Of a DNA stretch of 24,555 bases, positions 1 through 7,559 are shown one piece after another. A program made the position numbers and the translations under genes. The stretch's first letter is position 1. Each line of letters begins with the position of its first letter. Source of the stretch: Halalkaliarchaeum sp036625675. GTDB lineage: Archaea; Halobacteriota; Halobacteria; Halobacteriales; Haloferacaceae. The notes under the pieces were generated by a model. It ran no database searches. It saw only the letters and a program-made list of their open reading frames with translations, and was not told the origin of the DNA. The stretch spans positions 1-24,555 of the forward strand of contig JAZKTH010000014.1 of NCBI GenBank assembly GCA_036625675.1. Reading direction: 5' to 3'.

Positions 1-2
1 AC

Positions 3-1007
3 AGGACCGCCTTCTACCGTTCCGGGGACCAGCCCGTCCGTGGATCCGCACGGCACCACGACGCCAAGGTCGCGAGCGTGGTCGCGGGGACGGCCCCCGA
101 CGCGGAGCTGTACCTCGCCGAGGTTGGCGACGCGCCGACCGCCTCGACGTATCGAGAGGCTATCGAGTGGCTCGTCGAATCCGATGTGGACGTGATCGTC
201 GACGCGGGAAGCTACGCGCCGTCCGACGGGGAGAGCCGGAGGGTGTTCGGCTGGGCAGCCACCCGTGCAGCCGAGGAAGACGTCCTGTTCGTCACGTCGG
301 CCGGGAACTACGGAGACAAACACTGGTCCGGGGAGACGAACCGGTCGGGGTGGGTCTCGTTCGCCGGCTCGACGGAGGCGAATCAGCTCGGAAACGGCTC
401 GATCGAGGGGCGCGTCGCCGTCCAGCTCTACTGGGAGGGCGACGACCGCTTCGACCTGTACCTGTTCAAACGCCGTCCGGAACAGAAGGACGCCGTGATC
501 GACCGGGCCGTCGGCAGCGACGGTGCTGCCCGGATAGACGCGACGGTCCCCGAGGGGGCCTACTACGTTGCGATCCACGCCCCGGAGGAAGTAGACGCCC
601 CTCAGGAGCTGCGGCTGTTCTCCCTGCGTCAGCCGTTGACCCACACTGATCCGCGAGGGAGCGTCCTCGAGCCGGCCGCGACGGAGTCCGTGCTCGCGGT
701 CGGCGCCGACGCCCCGGACACGCCGCTTCGGGTGGACAGCTCCCGGCTCGGGACGACGATAACCGGACCGGGAACCATCGAAACGTCCGGCGGGAAGATC
801 GCCGGAACCTCCGCTGCCGCCCCCTACGTGGCCGGGACCGCAGCGCTGGTGCAGTCGGCCGACGCGACGCTTTCGCCCACGGAGACCAGGACGGTCCTCT
901 CGTCGACGGGCGAACGGGAGGGGGACGCCATCGTCGTCGATCCGGACCGCGCCGTCTCGGCGGTCCAGCCCGAGGCGGACATCACCGGCCGGGACGAAAG
1001 CGAGTGA
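3..1007 (+). CDS. Subtilisin-like (S8) serine peptidase, 5'-truncated by window edge
   Basis: The reading frame is open to the left edge, so the true start and the catalytic Asp lie outside the window; the GTG at 78 is only an internal codon. The frame reads HDAKVASVVAGTAPDAELY, which aligns with the S8 catalytic-His block (usually HGTxVA...APxAELY); the His is at 57-59. VTSAGN matches the oxyanion-hole Asn motif, and GTSAAAPYVAG carries the catalytic Ser at 810-812. Between the Asn and Ser blocks lies an extra segment of about 130 residues (roughly 380-680) with beta-rich, PPC-like sequence (FDLYLF, GAYYVAIHA). The C-terminus is short and Asp/Glu-rich, with no visible anchor. The likely role is proteolysis, probably outside the cytoplasm, but any signal peptide is out of view. 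The family call is firm; the substrate is unknown. Confidence 0.85.
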   Translation, partial: RTAFYRSGDQPVRGSARHHDAKVASVVAGTAPDAELYLAEVGDAPTASTYREAIEWLVESDVDVIVDAGSYAPSDGESRRVFGWAATRAAEEDVLFVTSAGNYGDKHWSGETNRSGWVSFAGSTEANQLGNGSIEGRVAVQLYWEGDDRFDLYLFKRRPEQKDAVIDRAVGSDGAARIDATVPEGAYYVAIHAPEEVDAPQELRLFSLRQPLTHTDPRGSVLEPAATESVLAVGADAPDTPLRVDSSRLGTTITGPGTIETSGGKIAGTSAAAPYVAGTAALVQSADATLSPTETRTVLSSTGEREGDAIVVDPDRAVSAVQPEADITGRDESE

Positions 1008-1121
1008 GTCCCCGGGATTCCGGCGGATACGTCGGGGCTGTCGACACCCGAACCGGGACGGACCCGTCCGAGCATCCGGACTCGTCTTCGGCGGTGGACG
1101 GTCCCGGTTGACAACGGTTTT

Positions 1122-1142
1122 GGTTCCCCGGGTACAGGAACC
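1122..1142 (+). promoter_or_regulatory. 6-bp inverted repeat just upstream of the helicase start
   Basis: ggttcc (1122-1127) and ggaacc (1137-1142) are perfect inverted copies separated by 9 nt, ending 8 nt before the GTG start. A weak T-rich element (ggtttt, about 1116-1121) lies immediately upstream and could be the TATA box. The repeat would then overlap the transcription start and could be an operator or a small leader hairpin. Repeats this short arise by chance in GC-rich DNA. Confidence 0.3.
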
Positions 1143-1150
1143 GGTAGCCC

Positions 1151-3616
1151 GTGTCAGACCGTTCCGTCCCGGGAGGGGAGTCCTCCCGTCCCGACTGGAG
1201 AGCCTACTTCGGCTTCGACGCCCCGTACAACAACCAGGCCGACGCCGTCGAGGCGATACTCGAGGCGGCCGAGTCGTCGGGGTTCCTCGCCATGGAGGGG
1301 CCCTGCGGGACGGGGAAGACGATGGCCGCCCTCACTGCGGCCGGCTATCTGCTCCGCGAAACGGACGGCTACGACAACGTCGTCGTCGCGACGCCGGTCA
1401 AACAGCAACGCCAACAGTTCGTCGAGGACTTGCGCAAGATGAACGAGGAGCTCGCGGAACCGCTGTCCGGCGTCGCGCTCGTCGGGAAACGGGACCTGTG
1501 CCCCTACGGCAGGGAGGGAGCGTTCCCGGAGGGGAAACGCGTCCAGGAGCGGTGTGAAACCCTGCGGGAGACCACAGCCGACCTCGTCGCCGAGGACGGC
1601 GGCGTCGACGCGAGGGCGGAGTTCGTCCGGGAGGCGGACGGGGATGCCGTCCACGAGACGGGCGTAGCGTCCGATCGAGGCAGTCAGACCGGCGCGTCGA
1701 CCGACGTCGACGACGAGGAGCGGTGGTGGGATCCGGCCAGAGCCCGGGCGCTGGTCGACGCTGCCCAGGTGGACCCGGACGGGGGGTCGGGAGGGCTCGA
1801 AACGGCGGGCCGAACTTCGCCGTATCCGCCGGGACAGCCCGCCACGTCGGCGGAGATGACCGAGTCCGGGAACCGACGGATCTACTGTCCCTTCGAGGCG
1901 GACTGGTACGCCCGCGACAAGGGCTCGCCGGTCACGTTCGAGGCGGGCGACCGCCAAGTCGTCACCGCCGAACAGTTCCTCCCGGAGTCGGTCGAATTCG
2001 GGACCTGTCCCCACCGGGCGATGATGGTCCTGCTACAGAACGCCGACGTCGTGATCGGCAACTACAACCACCTGTTCGATCCGGCGAGCCGGGAACTGGT
2101 CGCCCCGGTTCTCGACGAGCGGACGCTCGTGATAATCGACGAGGCGCACCGACTCGAAGGGCGGGTTCGCGACCTCTCGACGGACACGATCGGCTACGCG
2201 ACCCTCAAGCGGGCGCGGCGCGACCTGGGGGTTCTGCTAGAGCGTGCTCGAGGGCCCGGACGCGGCGACGGAACCGTCGAGGGACAGCTCTCCCACCACG
2301 ACGTCACGCTCGAACGAGTCGAACTGGCACGGGAGTTTTACGACGACGTGCTCGGATGGCTCGAGGGGAGGGTGGACGAGGAACTGCGCGATCGGTTCGA
2401 CGGGTACCCCTCCGGATTCGGGGGGGAATCGCTTCCCGAGGGGGACCTGGAGATCGGGTTGCGCGACCCCGAGGAACCGCAGCCCGACGAGTTCACGCGC
2501 TGGGCCGAGACGAACGGACACGACGGCGAACTGTTTCGGTCGCTGGCCGCGGTCGGGTCGGCCGTCGAGGACGCCCTGGAGACGGTCGGCGTCGACCGGG
2601 ACTGCGTGTGCACCGCCGTCGGGGCGCTGTTCGGTCAGTGGTGGGACCGGGACCACACGGAGTACTTCAGGGAGATCGTCCTCGAGCGCAGTCGGTCGGA
2701 TCTGCGGGAGGTCGAGAAGCCGTGGCTCCGGGAGTACAACGCCTCCCTCGTCATGTACAACTGCATGCCCTCGGGTCGGATCAGGCGGGTGCTGGAAGAG
2801 CTGGGGGGCGGCGTCCTGATGAGCGCGACGCTTGCGCCGCTGTCCATCTTCGAGGAGGTTTCGGGACTCGATTCGCTCCCGACGGACGCCGAGCCCCCGC
2901 GGACCGTCTCCTCCCGGACCTACGACCTGCCGTTCCCCGAGAGCAACCGTGCGAGCTGGATCGTCGACGTGGAGCCGTTCACGAAGCGCAACCGGGGACC
3001 GCCGAACGTCGACAACCGGAACGCCACCCGGGAGCGGTACGCCTACGTGGCGCGGCTGATCGCCGAGAGCCACGGGAACGTCATGCTCTGCTGGCCGAAC
3101 TACGCCGAGGCGGCCTGGGCAGCCGAACGGCTCTCGGCGGCGGTGGACAAGCCCGTGCTACTGGACCAGTCCTCGGGCCACGAGGAGACGCGGGAGCTGA
3201 AGCGGGAGTTCGTCGCCGGCGACCACTCGGTGGTCGTGACGAGCGCCCGGGGGACGCTGACGGAGGGTGTCGACTACGAGGGGAACGATCTGCGCGCCTG
3301 CGCCGTCTTCGGGGTTCCACTCGTCAACATCGGGTCCCCCCGGATACGGGCGGTGCGGCGGGCGTACGGCGACCGATTCGGCGACGGGAACGCCTTCGAG
3401 TACGCCCTGACGATCCCGGCAGTCCGCCGGGTGAGGCAGGCGCTGGGGCGGGTCATCCGCGGCCCGGAGGAGCGGGGCGTCCGGATCGTCGTCGGACGTC
3501 GGTACGTGCCCGACGCGATCCACTCGGTCAACGGGTACTTCCCGGAGACCGAACGGGAGGAGTTCGTCCGGATGAAACCCGAGTTCTTGCCCTCGCAGTT
3601 CGAGAAGTTCTGGTAG
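1151..3616 (+). CDS. XPD/Rad3-like superfamily 2 DNA helicase with Fe-S-type cysteines
   Basis: A protein of 821 aa, from a GTG start. Walker A is GPCGTGKT (residues 50-57), motif II is DEAH (330-333), and motif VI is QALGRVIR near the C-terminus. These are hallmarks of the XPD/Rad3/DinG branch, 5'-3' helicases used in DNA repair. Four cysteines in the right region (C117 in LCPYG, C135, C246 in YCPFE, C286 in TCPHR) look like the Fe-S cluster ligands of this family. A low-complexity, acidic stretch of about 110 residues separates the second and third, far wider than in classical XPD. The motif NYNHLF after the fourth Cys also fits the family. Haloarchaea carry several paralogues, so I cannot say which one this is. 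The gene stands alone with arfC 74 nt downstream. Role in repair is inferred from family. Confidence 0.88.
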   Translation: MSDRSVPGGESSRPDWRAYFGFDAPYNNQADAVEAILEAAESSGFLAMEGPCGTGKTMAALTAAGYLLRETDGYDNVVVATPVKQQRQQFVEDLRKMNEELAEPLSGVALVGKRDLCPYGREGAFPEGKRVQERCETLRETTADLVAEDGGVDARAEFVREADGDAVHETGVASDRGSQTGASTDVDDEERWWDPARARALVDAAQVDPDGGSGGLETAGRTSPYPPGQPATSAEMTESGNRRIYCPFEADWYARDKGSPVTFEAGDRQVVTAEQFLPESVEFGTCPHRAMMVLLQNADVVIGNYNHLFDPASRELVAPVLDERTLVIIDEAHRLEGRVRDLSTDTIGYATLKRARRDLGVLLERARGPGRGDGTVEGQLSHHDVTLERVELAREFYDDVLGWLEGRVDEELRDRFDGYPSGFGGESLPEGDLEIGLRDPEEPQPDEFTRWAETNGHDGELFRSLAAVGSAVEDALETVGVDRDCVCTAVGALFGQWWDRDHTEYFREIVLERSRSDLREVEKPWLREYNASLVMYNCMPSGRIRRVLEELGGGVLMSATLAPLSIFEEVSGLDSLPTDAEPPRTVSSRTYDLPFPESNRASWIVDVEPFTKRNRGPPNVDNRNATRERYAYVARLIAESHGNVMLCWPNYAEAAWAAERLSAAVDKPVLLDQSSGHEETRELKREFVAGDHSVVVTSARGTLTEGVDYEGNDLRACAVFGVPLVNIGSPRIRAVRRAYGDRFGDGNAFEYALTIPAVRRVRQALGRVIRGPEERGVRIVVGRRYVPDAIHSVNGYFPETEREEFVRMKPEFLPSQFEKFW

Positions 3617-3660
3617 CGGCACCCGACGCGGAGCTACCCCTCGACGCGCCGGATCGTGCC

Positions 3661-3686
3661 CCTTTTTTTACTATCCCGCCTGGAGG
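3661..3686 (+). promoter_or_regulatory. T-tract/TATA element and GGAGG site upstream of arfC
   Basis: A run of seven T (about 3663-3669) lies 22-28 nt before the arfC ATG, at TATA-box distance. The same run could end transcription of the helicase gene. A GGAGG motif at 3682-3686 sits four bases before the ATG, a workable Shine-Dalgarno spacing. Either leaderless or SD-led translation is therefore possible. Confidence 0.45.
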
Positions 3687-3690
3687 GGAC

Positions 3691-4404
3691 ATGGACGTCG
3701 TCGTCAACGCGGCCACGAGCGTCGACGGGAAGCTCTCGACGCGCCGGCGCGAGCAACTGCGGATCTCCGGTCCGGAGGACTTCGACAGGGTGGATCGGCA
3801 CCGGGCGGCCGCCGACGCGATCGCCGTCGGCGTCGGGACGGTCTTCGCCGACGACCCGAACCTCGGCGTGAAGGAGGAACGCCGGCGCGTCACGCGCCTG
3901 CAGAACGGACGGCCCGGGCATCCCGCGAGGGTCGTTGTCGACTCGCGAGCGCGGACGCCGACGGATGCGGCGCTTTTCGACGGGGACGCGGAGGTGTACG
4001 TTCTCACCACGGGCGGAGCGCCGCGGGAGCGCCGGGACGCGCTTCGGGAGGCCGGGGCGAGTGTCGTCGTCGCCGACGGTGCCGACGACGGAGCACGCGC
4101 GGACGAGGAAAACAAGCGCGTGAACCTGCCCGAAGCCTTCGATGCGCTCTCCGCCGACGGGATCGATCGTCTCATGGTAGAGGGCGGCGGCGAACTCATC
4201 TACTCGCTTTTCGACGCCGGACTGGTGGACGAACTGTCCGTCTACGTGGGGTCGTTCGTCGTCGGCGGCCGGGACGCGCCGACGCTGGCCGACGGTGAGG
4301 GGTTCGTCGACGCCTTTCCGAGGCTTGACCTGACCGACGTGGACCGCCTCGACGACGGCGTCGTGCTCTCGTATACGGTCGACGGCGTCACAGATCGAGA
4401 CTGA
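3691..4404 (+). CDS. arfC: 2,5-diamino-6-(ribosylamino)pyrimidinone 5'-phosphate reductase
   Basis: A protein of 237 aa of the RibD C-terminal/RIB7 family. It opens with VVNAATSVDGKLST, followed by AVGVGTVFADDPNL (substrate and cofactor region), and has the family signature RLMVEGGGELIYSLF near residue 160. The archaeal enzyme uses NAD(P)H to reduce the ribosyl group of the GTP-derived diaminopyrimidine, an early step of riboflavin and hence FAD and F420 chromophore synthesis. The ATG at 3691 is chosen because the family alignment begins there. The same frame is open far upstream, but that part is only an alternate frame of the helicase gene. The 3' end overlaps the convergent MFS gene by 17 nt. 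An internal acidic insert (about residues 130-143) is typical of halophile loops. Function is confident by homology; no neighbour belongs to the same pathway. Confidence 0.88.
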   Translation: MDVVVNAATSVDGKLSTRRREQLRISGPEDFDRVDRHRAAADAIAVGVGTVFADDPNLGVKEERRRVTRLQNGRPGHPARVVVDSRARTPTDAALFDGDAEVYVLTTGGAPRERRDALREAGASVVVADGADDGARADEENKRVNLPEAFDALSADGIDRLMVEGGGELIYSLFDAGLVDELSVYVGSFVVGGRDAPTLADGEGFVDAFPRLDLTDVDRLDDGVVLSYTVDGVTDRD

Positions 4405-5560
4405 GGGCCCGGTTCGCCAGCAGCGCGAGCAGCGCGAGCGCCATCACCCCCGAAAGCGTCCCGAACGCCGTCCCCCAGCCCGCCAGGTCGGCGAGAAGTC
4501 CCATCGTCACCGAGCCCGTCGCCCCCAGAATCATGTAGACGGTCCGGACGAGACCGAATCCCGCCCCGCGCTCCTCGCGGGAGAGGATGTCCATGTATCG
4601 CGACTGGATCGGCGCTCCCCACGACATCGCGACGCCGACGAGAACGACCGCGAGGGCCCAGACGGTCGGTGACTCACCCACGACCAGCAGGCCGAACCCG
4701 ACCACGCCCAGTCCCATGCTGATAGTCGCGGCCGTGTCGCGGCCGAACCGGTCGGAGAGGCCGCCCATCAGCGGCTGCGTCGCGCCGTGAATCAGAAAGT
4801 ACGCCGAGAAGAAGAGGCTCGACATCCCGGGCGACAGCCCGTGGTGCCCCTCGAAAAACGCCGGCAGAAACGAGGCCGTCGCCTGCCAGGCGAACGCGCC
4901 AAGCACCGCGAGCACGGTGGTGTAGGCGATTTCCGGTCGCCGCAGCAGTTCGATGAGGGGACCCAGCGCGAACCGTTCCCTGACCGGCTGGTCCGGGCGC
5001 TCCGGCGAGACGGGCTCGATCCGGAACCAGAAGACCGCGAACACGGGGACTGCGACCGCCGCACCCAGGAGGAGCGCAACGCGCCAGCCGTATCGTGCAC
5101 CCAGCGCCGCCGCGATCGGAGGCGTCAGGAGTCCCGCAGCGGGGCCGCCCGAGACGTGCAGGCCGATCGCGCGGCCGATGTCGTCGAACTGTTTGGTGAT
5201 GAACGTCGTGGCGACCGCGTAGTGGAGTCCGGCTCCGCCGCCGAGCGCGATCGCGAACAGGGCGAACGCGAACGCGTTCGGGGCGGCCGCGAGCAGCAGG
5301 CTGGCGAGCGCGGTCGATCCGACGGCAGCCAGGATGATTCGCCGCTCGCCGAACTTGTCGCCGAGTACGCCGCTGGGAAACTGCGAGAGGGCGTACGCCG
5401 TCCACATGCCGGAGAGCGCGACTCCGACCATCGTGTTCGAGAGGCCGAGGTCGGCCCGGACGAACGGGACGATCGGACTGATCGCCAGCCTGGCGACCAT
5501 CGTCGCCCAAAACGCCAGAGTACAGAGAGCCAGTACAGTGTAGCCGTATCGCCAGCGCAC
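4388..5560 (-). CDS. Major facilitator superfamily (MFS) transporter
   Basis: A 390-aa membrane protein from a GTG start, with about 12 hydrophobic segments. The loop between TM2 and TM3 reads GVLGDKFGERR, a classic MFS motif A (GxLaDrxGrR), and a second copy, GGLSDRFGRD, occurs at the start of the second half. This symmetry and length fit a standard 12-TM MFS permease in the cytoplasmic membrane. The N-terminal segment (AFWATMVARLAISPIVPFV) resembles nitrate/nitrite or organic-acid MFS carriers, but the substrate cannot be read from sequence. A TATA-like element (cttttagg on this strand, around 5583-5590) lies about 25-30 nt before the start, suggesting its own promoter and a short or absent leader. 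The gene is convergent with arfC and overlaps it by 17 nt. Confidence 0.85.
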   Translation of the reverse strand: MRWRYGYTVLALCTLAFWATMVARLAISPIVPFVRADLGLSNTMVGVALSGMWTAYALSQFPSGVLGDKFGERRIILAAVGSTALASLLLAAAPNAFAFALFAIALGGGAGLHYAVATTFITKQFDDIGRAIGLHVSGGPAAGLLTPPIAAALGARYGWRVALLLGAAVAVPVFAVFWFRIEPVSPERPDQPVRERFALGPLIELLRRPEIAYTTVLAVLGAFAWQATASFLPAFFEGHHGLSPGMSSLFFSAYFLIHGATQPLMGGLSDRFGRDTAATISMGLGVVGFGLLVVGESPTVWALAVVLVGVAMSWGAPIQSRYMDILSREERGAGFGLVRTVYMILGATGSVTMGLLADLAGWGTAFGTLSGVMALALLALLANRALSLDL

Positions 5561-5641
5561 GGGCGCCCTTCGACGTGCCCCTAAAAGCGGCTTCCGAATG
5601 CGGCCCGCGTTGTCACCGATTCACACTATCCGCCCGGCCGG

Positions 5642-6817
5642 TCACTCGACCACCAATTCGATCGGGTAACCGGTGAGGTTCTCGTAGCCGCCGTCGGTGA
5701 CGACGACGATGTCCTCGATGCGGACCCCGCCGTGAGCCGGGTCGTACAGCCCCGGTTCGATCGTGATCACGTGACCCGGTTCGAGTTCCCCGCCGCTCGG
5801 GGACAGCGACGGGGACTCGTGGACGTCGAGCCCGACGCCGTGACCCGTCGAGTGGATAAACCCCGTCTCCGTCCCCGGGTCCGCGCGCAGCGTCGGCTCC
5901 CCCGCAGCCTCGTACACGTCGCAGGCGGCCGCGTGCACCTCCGCCCCAGTCGCCCCGGGTTCGACCGTCGCGAGGGCGGCCTCGAGCGCCTCCCGAGTGA
6001 GGTCGAACCACTCGCGGACCGTTTCGTCCGGCTCGCCCTTCGAGAACGTCCGGGTCATGTCAGAGTGGTATCGGCTCTCCTTCGACCGGGGGAAGATGTC
6101 GATGATGATCGGTTCGCCGGCCGAGAGCGCCCCGGAACCACGATCGTGAGGGTCGGCGGCGCTGGTACCGCAGGCGACGATGGTTTCGTCGAGGGCGCAG
6201 CCGTGGCGCAGCAGCGTCACCTCGATATCGGATTTGACCCGCTCGCTGGTGAGCGGGTCGTCGCCCAGGAGGAGCGTCCCGTCCGCGTCGACGTCGGCCG
6301 CCTCGATCAGATCCTCGGCGGCCCCCATCGCGGCCTCGTTGGCGCGCTGTGCTTCCCTGACTGCGTCTATCTCTCCCCGGGACTTTCGCGCTCGCATCCC
6401 GTCTATCGTCCCCTCCTCGTCGACAACGAACTCGATTCCACGGCCCCGGAGCGCCTCGGCGGAGCCCAGTGGGAACGAGCCCGGCACCGCGACCGTCAAG
6501 TCGGTGACTTCGGCGCCAGTCACCCGCGAGAGGAAGGCGGCGTACATCTCGTATCGGGACTCGCGGTCGCCGTACTCGAAGCCGAAGTCCGCGTGTCGAT
6601 ACACCCGGTCGGCGTCGGACTGTTTTCGGGCCCTGCCGTACTCGAGACCCGAGACGAGCAGCACCGTCTCGCCGGTGTAGGCGGTCACGAACGGATCGGA
6701 GGCGTCGAAGCCGGAGAGGTACAGCTGGTTCGAGTCGTCGTCGCCCGCCTCGAGCAGATACGCGTCGGCGTCCACGTCCGACAGGAACGCGTCGAGTCTG
6801 GTGACGTCGGATTCCAT
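5642..6817 (-). CDS. M24 family metallopeptidase (Xaa-Pro aminopeptidase-like)
   Basis: A 391-aa protein with a creatinase-type N-terminal domain (about 1-140) and a pita-bread M24 domain (about 150-391). All five metal ligands are visible: D240 (PIIIDIFP), D253 (YHSDMTRTF), H326 (STGHGVGLDVHE), E354 (TIEPGLY) and E368 (GVRIEDIV). It should therefore bind two metal ions and remove N-terminal residues preceding proline, a cytoplasmic peptide-recycling role. The ATG at 6817 is directly preceded by ggaggt with no spacer, so that site is unlikely to act as a normal ribosome-binding site. The gene is divergent from the CBS-domain gene across a 110-nt shared region. Whether it is a prolidase (dipeptides) or an aminopeptidase P cannot be settled from sequence. 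Confidence 0.88.
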   Translation of the reverse strand: MESDVTRLDAFLSDVDADAYLLEAGDDDSNQLYLSGFDASDPFVTAYTGETVLLVSGLEYGRARKQSDADRVYRHADFGFEYGDRESRYEMYAAFLSRVTGAEVTDLTVAVPGSFPLGSAEALRGRGIEFVVDEEGTIDGMRARKSRGEIDAVREAQRANEAAMGAAEDLIEAADVDADGTLLLGDDPLTSERVKSDIEVTLLRHGCALDETIVACGTSAADPHDRGSGALSAGEPIIIDIFPRSKESRYHSDMTRTFSKGEPDETVREWFDLTREALEAALATVEPGATGAEVHAAACDVYEAAGEPTLRADPGTETGFIHSTGHGVGLDVHESPSLSPSGGELEPGHVITIEPGLYDPAHGGVRIEDIVVVTDGGYENLTGYPIELVVE

Positions 6818-6883
6818 ACCTCCGATGTCGCCGGGAGCAACTAAGCGGTTTTCCTCCCGGACGCTGCTTCCCTTCCAGGGGCG

Positions 6884-6905
6884 GCCTTCCCGGAAGGCAT
6901 ACGTC
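6884..6905. promoter_or_regulatory. 7-bp-arm palindrome overlapping the CBS-gene promoter region
   Basis: gccttcc (6884-6890) and ggaaggc (6892-6898) form a perfect palindrome around one central base. A TATA-like gcatacg follows at 6897-6903, about 25-30 nt before the CBS-domain ATG. A protein bound at the palindrome would cover the BRE/TATA region, so this is a candidate operator. It lies within the divergent spacer to the M24 peptidase and could affect both genes. Confidence 0.35.
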
Positions 6906-6927
6906 CCCGCCGGGCGTCCGAGCAGAC

Positions 6928-7434
6928 ATGCGCGCCCACGACCTGATGACGACGGAAGTCGAGACGGTCTCGCCGGACGACGACGTCGCCGACGTGCTCG
7001 GTCGGCTCGCGAAAGCCGAGTTCAACGGCTTCCCGGTGGTCGACGACGACGGCGTCGTCGTGGGGATCGTCACTCAGTCCGACCTGGTCGGGCTGTTCGA
7101 GACCGAGGACAGGACGCTGTGGATCCCGGTGGGCTTCCCGCCGTTCGTAGACACGCTGACGTACGCAGTGGACGTCTCCTGGGACGAGATCGACCTCGGG
7201 GTGGACCTCCTGCGCAACGCGGACAAGCCGGTCTCGACGGTGATGACGAGCGAGCTCGTCACAGTCCAGCCGGAGACGGACCTGACGACGATCGTCGACC
7301 TGCTCGCCGGCGACGACCGCGACATCAACCGGCTCCCGGTCGTCGACGAGGGCGGGCGGCTCGTGGGGATCGTGGCCAGGCAGGACGTCCTCCGGGCGCT
7401 CCGGGACGAGCGTCTCCTCCAGCCAGCCGAGTGA
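6928..7434 (+). CDS. Two-CBS-domain protein
   Basis: A 168-aa protein made of two CBS domains. The first (about 1-55) contains FNGFPVVDDDGVVVGIVTQSDL and the second (about 105-160) contains INRLPVVDEGGRLVGIVARQDVL. These pairs form a Bateman module that binds adenine nucleotides (AMP, ATP, SAM or similar) and senses cell energy or metabolite state. The linker of about 45 residues (FETEDRTLWIPVGFPPF and onward) is longer than in minimal modules. No catalytic or DNA-binding domain is attached, so it probably acts as a stand-alone regulator through a partner. The neighbours do not reveal the partner. The TGA stop (7432-7434) shares its last base with the left end of the 82-nt palindrome, so this transcript probably ends in or through that structure. 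Confidence 0.85.
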   Translation: MRAHDLMTTEVETVSPDDDVADVLGRLAKAEFNGFPVVDDDGVVVGIVTQSDLVGLFETEDRTLWIPVGFPPFVDTLTYAVDVSWDEIDLGVDLLRNADKPVSTVMTSELVTVQPETDLTTIVDLLAGDDRDINRLPVVDEGGRLVGIVARQDVLRALRDERLLQPAE

Positions 7435-7515
7435 TAATGATTATTGTAGGCCGTAACCGGACGATCGGCCACCCGGTGGGCCGATCGACCGGTAAATCGC
7501 TACAATAATCATTAT
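7434..7515. repeat. 82-nt near-palindromic element with perfect 16-bp terminal inverted repeats
   Basis: The left arm (7434-7449, ataatgattattgtag) and right arm (7500-7515) are exact reverse complements. Inside, 7456-7460 pairs with 7489-7493, and 7462-7470 pairs with 7479-7487 (cgatcggcc/ggccgatcg), leaving an 8-nt loop. The halves are symmetrical with no bulge, so about 30 of 41 positions pair. The arms are only 25 percent GC in a very GC-rich genome. The tetranucleotide gagt occurs on both sides (7429-7432 and 7516-7519), which could be a target duplication if one extra base is counted in the element. It sits between convergent genes. It could be a MITE-like mobile element, a bidirectional terminator, or a binding site. 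No transposase is nearby. Confidence 0.8.
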
Positions 7516-7559
7516 GAGTCGACGGCGAACGTCGACACGTCGGGGAAGATCCGCAGACC

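Noticed and set aside
1723..3690. A long open frame on the plus strand running through the helicase gene into arfC
   Set aside because: It is an alternate frame of the helicase gene, full of Arg, Gly and Pro low-complexity typical of GC-rich shadow frames. Only the part from 3691 matches a real family.
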